Positions 14,314 through 18,809 of a stretch of DNA of 18,809 nucleotides are shown piece by piece. Below the pieces are notes generated by a model. The model had not been told where the DNA came from, searched no databases, and saw nothing but the letters and a program-made list of their open reading frames with translations. The DNA comes from JAHRVQ01 sp046290215 (GTDB lineage: Bacteria; Pseudomonadota; Gammaproteobacteria; Pseudomonadales; Azotimanducaceae). The position numbers were made by a program, and so were the translations under genes. Numbering within the stretch: the stretch's first letter is position 1; every line of letters begins with the position of its first letter. Location of the stretch: contig JBKAGC010000045.1 of NCBI GenBank assembly GCA_046290215.1, positions 1 through 18,809 of the forward strand. Direction: 5' to 3'.

Positions 14314-15333
14314 CTAGGCAGTCTCAGGTAAAACGCGCGGTTCCATTTCCAACTGGATATCGAACCGCGCCATTACCTTCTCAGTGACCCACTGGGCGAG
14401 TTCAAGCACATCATCGCCGGTAGCATTCCCGGCATTCTCTATCACCAGCGCATGCTGCTGCGAAACCTGCGCATCGCCACGACGAGCGCCCTTTAGACCA
14501 CACTGATCGATCAAATAAGCCGCGGATACCTTCATACCTTGTTTATCCTGGTGGCCCACCAGCTGTTCGTCTTTTTGCTTAAGCTGCTGGAATAGTTCCG
14601 TCGTGATCACCGGATTCTTAAAGAAACTACCGGCGTTTCCAGAGTTTATTGGATTGGGCAGCCTGGTTTGGCGAAGCTGGATGACAGCCTGACAAACGTT
14701 TTCGGGTGTCACCTGCTTAGCACCCAATTGATCCAGGATCCCAGCGTACTCAAGGCGCGGTTCATAATCCCAGTTGAGCTCCAGCTCTACCCCGGTAATC
14801 AACTGCGAATGCTCTTTAGCACGCTTGAAAACACTGTCTCTGTAGCCAAATTGGCACTCATCTCTATTCAGCCGAAAGGCTTCGCCTGTATCAAGCCGAA
14901 TACCCTGTACAGCAGTTAAATGTTCGGCTAGTTCAACACCATAGGCTCCGATATTCTGAATTGGCGCGGCGCCTACCTGACCTGGAATCAGAGCCAGGTT
15001 TTCGAGACCCGATAAACCTTGCTCCAGGCTATAAAGGACGCTTTGATGCCAGTTCTCACCTGCCGCTAGCTTGATCCGGTTAGACTCGATGGAACGCCCT
15101 GATAGGGCAACTTGCAAACACAAACCAGGCAACTTTTCTCGCATCACCACGTTGCTGCCGCCACCCAAAATACTGATGGGCTGATGATGTGATCTGGCCC
15201 AGGCAATCGCCTCTTGGACCTCATCCAGGTCATGCACCTGGCAAAAATATTCAGCGCGAGCCGGCACACCCAGAGTATTGAGTGACAACAAATCGTAATC
15301 CTGGTCTATTTTAAGGCTCATAACACTGTCCAT
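14314..15333 (-). CDS. murB: UDP-N-acetylenolpyruvoylglucosamine reductase
   Basis: This FAD-dependent enzyme reduces UDP-GlcNAc-enolpyruvate to UDP-MurNAc, the second committed step of peptidoglycan precursor synthesis. It belongs to the E. coli-like (type I) class. Landmarks are ILGGGSNVV (FAD binding), AGENWHQ, LENLALIPGQVGAAPIQNIGAYGVE, the arginine of FGYRDSVFK, the proton-donor serine in NSGNAGSFFKNP, LIDQCGLKG and the terminal glutamate of LEMEPRVL. The frame is open to 15405, but that would add residues unlike the family. I chose ATG at 15333; ATG at 15321 (MSLKIDQDYDLLSLNTLGV) is equally plausible, and neither has a strong ribosome binding site. Its TAG directly touches the rne TAA on the other strand, matching the rne-murB neighbourhood of Pseudomonas. 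Confidence 0.95.
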   Translation of the reverse strand: MDSVMSLKIDQDYDLLSLNTLGVPARAEYFCQVHDLDEVQEAIAWARSHHQPISILGGGSNVVMREKLPGLCLQVALSGRSIESNRIKLAAGENWHQSVLYSLEQGLSGLENLALIPGQVGAAPIQNIGAYGVELAEHLTAVQGIRLDTGEAFRLNRDECQFGYRDSVFKRAKEHSQLITGVELELNWDYEPRLEYAGILDQLGAKQVTPENVCQAVIQLRQTRLPNPINSGNAGSFFKNPVITTELFQQLKQKDEQLVGHQDKQGMKVSAAYLIDQCGLKGARRGDAQVSQQHALVIENAGNATGDDVLELAQWVTEKVMARFDIQLEMEPRVLPETA

Positions 15334-15382
15334 CGCGGTCGCCCAAGTATATCTCAAGCTATATCCAAACCCTTTGCCAAGG

Positions 15383-15388
15383 TATAAT
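15383..15388 (+). promoter_or_regulatory. Perfect -10 hexamer upstream of the SDR gene
   Basis: TATAAT, 37 bases before the ATG at 15426. No good -35 hexamer is visible at 16-18 bases, so an activator may be needed or the site may be fortuitous. The murB start lies about 50 bases away on the other strand, so the two promoters must overlap. Confidence 0.45.
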
Positions 15389-15425
15389 TCCGCGCGAAAT
15401 TTCAACCATTAAATGAGAGAGTACT

Positions 15426-16196
15426 ATGGAACTCAAAGACAAAGTCGCTTTTATCACTGGCGGCGCTTCAGGCCTCGGTCTGGCCACCGCGAAAAACTTT
15501 ATTGCTGCCGGCGCTAAAGTTTGTGTCTTCGACTTGAACGAAGAAAACGCTGAAAAAGCTGCTAAAGAACTTGGTGACAATGCTACTTTTGCCGCTGGCG
15601 ACGTGGCGGATGAAGAAGCGGTACAAGCGGCAGTACAAAAGACCGTTGATACCTTCGGTGCTCTGCACGTGAACGTTAACAGTGCGGGTATCGGCGCAGC
15701 AGCACGAACCCTTGGCAAAGATGGCCCTATGCCACTAAAAACCTTTGAGTTTGTGGTTCGCGTTAACTTGATCGGTACATTTAACACTTTGCGCCTTTGC
15801 GCTGCTGCTATGGCCAATAACGAACCTGTCACAGAAGACGGCGAGCGTGGCGTCATTGTTAACGTTGCTTCTGTTGCCGCATTTGACGGACAAATTGGCC
15901 AGGCTGCTTACAGTGCAAGTAAAGGTGGCGTTGCTGGCATGACACTACCAATTGCTCGTGACCTGGTTCGCCAGGGTATCCGTATTGCAACCATTGCACC
16001 GGGCATTTTCGAAACGCCAATGATGCAGTTCGCGCCACCTCAGGTGCGTGAACCGTTAATCGAAATGACTCAGTTTCCCAAGCGTTTGGGTAATCCTGAC
16101 GAGTTCGCCCAGACTGCGGCTTACATCGTGAATTGTGGTTACATCAACGGTGAAGTGATTCGTCTCGACAGCGGTATCCGAATGCAGCCTAAGTAA
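15426..16196 (+). CDS. Short-chain dehydrogenase, 3-hydroxyacyl-CoA dehydrogenase type II (HSD17B10-like)
   Basis: A 256-residue NAD-dependent short-chain dehydrogenase. TGGASGLG (11-18) binds the cofactor, with D36 after the second strand favouring NAD. NSAG is at 85-88 and the catalytic residues are S149, Y162 and K166 (AAYSASKGG). The blocks GQAAYSASKGGVAGMTLPIARDL, APGIFETPM and the C-terminal NGEVIRLDSGIRMQP match the HSD17B10/type II 3-hydroxyacyl-CoA dehydrogenase branch much better than FabG. A role in beta-oxidation or branched-chain amino-acid breakdown is likely but inferred from family only. GAGAG precedes the ATG. It stands alone between murB and kdsB, where Pseudomonas carries a phosphatase gene (ptpA), so it looks like a local replacement or insertion. 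Codon choice appears optimised, hinting at good expression. Confidence 0.9.
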   Translation: MELKDKVAFITGGASGLGLATAKNFIAAGAKVCVFDLNEENAEKAAKELGDNATFAAGDVADEEAVQAAVQKTVDTFGALHVNVNSAGIGAAARTLGKDGPMPLKTFEFVVRVNLIGTFNTLRLCAAAMANNEPVTEDGERGVIVNVASVAAFDGQIGQAAYSASKGGVAGMTLPIARDLVRQGIRIATIAPGIFETPMMQFAPPQVREPLIEMTQFPKRLGNPDEFAQTAAYIVNCGYINGEVIRLDSGIRMQPK

Positions 16197-16203
16197 CTCT
16201 GCG

Positions 16204-16941
16204 TTAGTCCTCGAGCACTGCCAGGGTTCGTTCTAGATCCCTGGCAGTATCGATACCTGGCGGTATCACACAGTCCGCCTCGGCAATGGCAATCGCCACG
16301 CCATTCTCTAAAACCCGCAATTGTTCCAGCTTCTCAGTCTTCTCTAACGTGGCTTCCGGCCAGGTGACAAACTGTCGCAACAGTTTAGCCTGATAGCCGT
16401 AAATGCCAATATGGCGATATGCGCCGCCCTGATAGGTTGTTGGGTGATCCCGATTTAGAGGTACTGGAGCCCGGCTAAAATACAGTGCGTTGCGCCCACC
16501 TCGAACCACTTTAACAATGTTCGGATCAAGATAATCCTGTTCTAACTCGATCGGCTCACACAGCGTCGCCATGGTCGCACTGCTCTCAGCCATTAACTCT
16601 GCTACTTGATTAATTGCCTCTGGGGGAATTAATGGCTCATCACCTTGGACGTTAATCACACTTTGCTCATCAGGCAGACCAAGGTTTTCCACCACTTCAT
16701 GAACGCGGTCGGTCCCAGAAACATGGTCCGCCCGGGTCAGGCAAACTTCACCGCCGAAAGACTCCACCGCGGCATGAATACGCTCATCATCGGTTGCCAC
16801 AACGACCCTTGTAGCAGCACTACGCAACGCTTGCTCGTAAACCCGCTGAATCATGGGCTTACCTTTGAGGTCAAGCAAAGGCTTGCCTGGCAACCTCATT
16901 GAGGCATACCGGGCGGGTATAACCACAATAAATTCGTTCAA
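16204..16941 (-). CDS. kdsB: CMP-Kdo synthetase (3-deoxy-manno-octulosonate cytidylyltransferase)
   Basis: A 245-residue cytoplasmic enzyme that activates Kdo as CMP-Kdo for addition to lipid A. Motifs are IPARYASMRLPGKPL (8-22), LTRADHVSGTDR (68-79), NVQGDEPLIPP (97-107) with the metal-binding aspartate D101, ALYFSRAPVP, HIGIYGY and the C-terminal PGIDTARDLER. Length equals the E. coli enzyme within a few residues. The start is TTG at 16941, overlapping the ycaR stop as TTGA; it yields MNEFIVVIPARY, as expected for the family, so a later start is not possible. Its stop is seven bases from that of the convergent dehydrogenase gene. Confidence 0.95.
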   Translation of the reverse strand: MNEFIVVIPARYASMRLPGKPLLDLKGKPMIQRVYEQALRSAATRVVVATDDERIHAAVESFGGEVCLTRADHVSGTDRVHEVVENLGLPDEQSVINVQGDEPLIPPEAINQVAELMAESSATMATLCEPIELEQDYLDPNIVKVVRGGRNALYFSRAPVPLNRDHPTTYQGGAYRHIGIYGYQAKLLRQFVTWPEATLEKTEKLEQLRVLENGVAIAIAEADCVIPPGIDTARDLERTLAVLED

Positions 16942-17126
16942 CCGAGTTTCTCGTCGGTGGTTAATGGCCGGGCTTCTTCTTCTAGCATCACAGGAATGTC
17001 ATCCTGGATGGGAAACGCCAGACCATCCGCCTTACACCAGAGTTCTTGCGCTTCACGCTGGTATTCCAATGGGCCTTTGCAAATTGGGCAAACCAATATC
17101 GCTAGTAGCTTTCCGTCTACGCTCAC
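16938..17126 (-). CDS. ycaR: Trm112-like zinc-ribbon protein YcaR
   Basis: A 62-residue protein of the Trm112/UPF0434 family. CPICKGPLEY and ELWCKADGLAFPIQDDIPVMLEEEAR are the defining blocks, with cysteines at 13, 16 and 31. Eukaryotic and archaeal Trm112 activates methyltransferases; the role of the bacterial protein is not established. It is very often found between lpxK and kdsB, as here. The start is GTG at 17126, overlapping the lpxK stop as GTGA, and its own stop overlaps the kdsB TTG, so expression of the three is probably coupled. Confidence 0.93.
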   Translation of the reverse strand: MSVDGKLLAILVCPICKGPLEYQREAQELWCKADGLAFPIQDDIPVMLEEEARPLTTDEKLG

Positions 17127-18809
17127 ACTGTCCTCGCTGGATTTAATTGTCGAATGTTCAAGCCGAGCTTACTCAGCAACTTTGCTAGCAGTCGCTCGTC
17201 TGGTTGAACGGTAATGTCTAGATACCAAAAGTTACCGTGGATTTGCTCAATCAGCAGTTGGCGGCATTTCACCGCGTCTTTCTCTGTCATGATCACTGGT
17301 AACGAATCACCAAAGTCCAAATCCGTTAGCTCAAATCGGTGATGGTCATCAAAGCGGTGTTCAATGACTTCAAACCCCATTTCACGGAGCGTGGCAAAAA
17401 ACCGGTCGGGATTACCAATACCTGCTACGCCATGGACCGTCTGGCTATTTGGTGCATCAAGAGCGCCGTTCTCGGAAAGTGGCTCGATGCTATTCACCAT
17501 GACGCGCATGTTCATATGGGGCACGCCAAGTTCTAACTGGTGGTCGCCGTTGACCACTACCACATCAACTTCTTGCAAACGCGCCGGTGGTTCACGAAGT
17601 GGCCCCGCAGGTAAACAAAGTCCGTTGCCTAAACCCCGTTCACCATCAATTACGGCAATTTCCGCGTCGCGGCCCAGGGCATAGTGTTGTAAACCATCAT
17701 CGGAAACAATGACATTACAGTCTTCTTCACTAAGCAAATACTGGGCAGCAGAACTGCGATCTGGATCAACCACTACCGGACAACCTGTTTTTCTCGCCAG
17801 CAGGACCGCTTCATCACCCGCCTCTCGTGGATCAGATTGGGCGTTCACCAGTAACGGATAACTATTGCTGGTGCCGCCGTAGCCACGACTGACAATGCCT
17901 GGCTTATGGCCCTGGGCCACTAGCTGCTCCGTCAACCAGGCCACCAGGGGGGTCTTGCCCGTACCGCCAACATTGATGTTGCCAACCACCACAACCGGCA
18001 CCGGCGCTTGCCAGGCTTCTGTGTTTTGTCGGCGATAGTCAGCAAGCCGGGTAAAAACCCAGGCCACTGGCCGAAGTAAATTTAACCAACTGGCTTCTTG
18101 ATACCAGCCTGTCACCAACGGATTTACCTCCCGCGACAACCAATTGAGTTTTTTCTCCGTGGCAACTTTAACCGGTGTAAAGTCCGGCTCCCGGTTCCCA
18201 GAACTCACGTCGCTAGTATCTTCATGTTGAAGGTTATGTAACGCTGCGTAGTGTTCACCCCTGGCTAGCAATTCAGCATGGCTGCCCTGCTCCACCAACT
18301 TGCCGTCATCCACAACGAGGATTCGATCTGCCTTTTCAATGGTAGAAAGCCGATGGGCAATGACAATGGTGGTACGCCCTGCCGATACGGCTTCTAACGC
18401 GGATTGGATATATCGTTCAGATTCAGAATCCAACGCTGAAGTTGCCTCATCCAGGATCAAGATCGGCGCATCCTTCAGAAACGCCCGGGCGATAGCCAGG
18501 CGTTGTCTCTGTCCGCCAGATAACAACACACCATCATCACCAACGATGGTTTCTAAGCCGTTCTCCAACTTCTCAATAAAGCCCCAGGCGTAAGCTTTTT
18601 CGGCCGCCTCGCGGATTTTGCCCGGATCTTTGCCAAATAGAGAGCCATAAGCAATATTGCGCGCCACGGTATCGTTAAACAGTGTGACGTCCTGACTCAC
18701 AATCGCCATGTGGCTACGCAGGTTAGCTAAAGTGAGGTCCTGTATGGGGATATCATCCAGCAGAATCTCGCCTTCAGTCTGAGCATAAAACCGTGGAATC
18801 AAACTGGCG
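17123..18809 (-). CDS. msbA-lpxK: MsbA-LpxK fusion: lipid A flippase ABC domain joined to tetraacyldisaccharide 4'-kinase (5' end outside window)
   Basis: One uninterrupted frame. Counting the codon at 18802-18800 as 1, residues 1-193 are the C-terminal part of an MsbA nucleotide-binding domain: ITRFY-like LIPRFY, Q-loop Q37 (IVSQDVTLFN), signature LSGGQRQR (94-101), Walker B LILDEATSALD, and H150 in IAHRLSTIEKAD. Walker A and the membrane domain are outside the window; the frame is open to its end, so codon 18802 (TTG) is not a start. Residues 194-228 are a polar linker. Residues 230-559 are a full-length LpxK: membrane-associated N-terminal helix (WLNLLRPVAWVF), Walker A GNINVGGTGKTP (274-285), SRGYGG, SDDGLQHY (367-374), MTEKDAVKC. 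LpxK phosphorylates the lipid A disaccharide at the 4' position; MsbA flips lipid A across the inner membrane. The genes are normally separate neighbours. A fused polypeptide, or read-through plus internal initiation, are both possible. Confidence 0.9.
   Translation of the reverse strand, partial: ASLIPRFYAQTEGEILLDDIPIQDLTLANLRSHMAIVSQDVTLFNDTVARNIAYGSLFGKDPGKIREAAEKAYAWGFIEKLENGLETIVGDDGVLLSGGQRQRLAIARAFLKDAPILILDEATSALDSESERYIQSALEAVSAGRTTIVIAHRLSTIEKADRILVVDDGKLVEQGSHAELLARGEHYAALHNLQHEDTSDVSSGNREPDFTPVKVATEKKLNWLSREVNPLVTGWYQEASWLNLLRPVAWVFTRLADYRRQNTEAWQAPVPVVVVGNINVGGTGKTPLVAWLTEQLVAQGHKPGIVSRGYGGTSNSYPLLVNAQSDPREAGDEAVLLARKTGCPVVVDPDRSSAAQYLLSEEDCNVIVSDDGLQHYALGRDAEIAVIDGERGLGNGLCLPAGPLREPPARLQEVDVVVVNGDHQLELGVPHMNMRVMVNSIEPLSENGALDAPNSQTVHGVAGIGNPDRFFATLREMGFEVIEHRFDDHHRFELTDLDFGDSLPVIMTEKDAVKCRQLLIEQIHGNFWYLDITVQPDERLLAKLLSKLGLNIRQLNPARTV
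18113..18132 (-). promoter_or_regulatory. Internal ribosome binding site and TTG/GTG start for LpxK
   Basis: Inside the fused frame the minus strand reads GGGAGGT (18132-18126), then seven bases, then in-frame TTG (18118-18116) and GTG (18115-18113). GGAGG to TTG is eight bases and to GTG eleven. These codons fall where the E. coli LpxK N-terminus aligns, so separate LpxK of about 330 residues may be made. Confidence 0.6.

Noticed and set aside
15334..15405. Extended murB N-terminus from 15405
   Set aside because: The extra residues do not match MurB proteins and would run through the shared promoter region with the divergent dehydrogenase gene.
18800..18802. TTG at 18802 as the start of the msbA-lpxK gene
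   Set aside because: The frame stays open to the window end, and the sequence begins in the middle of the MsbA nucleotide-binding domain, so the gene is simply cut by the window edge.
1..18809. CRISPR arrays, tRNA or rRNA genes, insertion sequences, prophage or integron parts
   Set aside because: None was seen on either strand; gene content is core housekeeping with compact spacing.

Overview
This window reads as chromosomal core DNA of a non-enteric gammaproteobacterium, closest in layout to Pseudomonas/Cellvibrio-type genomes. The evidence is gene order: the fatty-acid cluster running into mltG-tmk-holB-pilZ, the divergent maf, rluC facing rne, murB convergent with rne, and kdsB-ycaR-lpxK-msbA. 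Base composition looks close to 50% G+C and even throughout. I see no tRNA, rRNA, CRISPR array, insertion sequence or phage gene. The genus assignment is inference from gene order and recalled protein similarity only.

Region 1 (1-9067, all minus strand). Read in the direction of transcription: yceD (DUF177), rpmF (ribosomal protein L32), a strong intrinsic terminator, fabD, fabG, acpP, a second terminator or attenuator, fabF, mltG, tmk, holB, pilZ, then an Anbu-type proteasome-like hydrolase and a truncated class V PLP enzyme at the window edge. This joins ribosome and envelope housekeeping, the fatty-acid elongation machinery, peptidoglycan release, dTMP synthesis, the clamp-loader delta-prime subunit and a pilus/motility PilZ protein. 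plsX and fabH, which often sit between rpmF and fabD, and pabC, which often sits between fabF and mltG, are not here.

Region 2 (9068-11514). maf is on the plus strand and converges on rluC (minus). Between rluC and rne lies the only long non-coding stretch, about 750 bp. Its rne-proximal half is unusually rich in inverted repeats, duplicated motifs and mini-ORFs, consistent with an RNA-structured autoregulatory rne leader as known in E. coli, though not evidently the same sequence.

Region 3 (11515-16196). rne encodes a 932-residue RNase E whose catalytic half is conserved. Its long disordered tail carries an amphipathic helix, an Asn/Arg-rich segment, two WGRAANDPR motifs and an 18-bp tandem repeat. 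murB is back-to-back with it, the two stop codons touching. A divergent short-chain dehydrogenase of the HSD17B10 (3-hydroxyacyl-CoA dehydrogenase type II) kind follows.

Region 4 (16204-18809, minus strand). This is a tightly overlapping lipid A/Kdo operon: an MsbA C-terminal half fused in frame to a complete LpxK, then ycaR (Trm112-like), then kdsB. The MsbA-LpxK fusion is the most unusual thing in the window. A near-ideal Shine-Dalgarno sequence followed by TTG/GTG at the expected LpxK start suggests that free LpxK may also be made from inside the fused frame.
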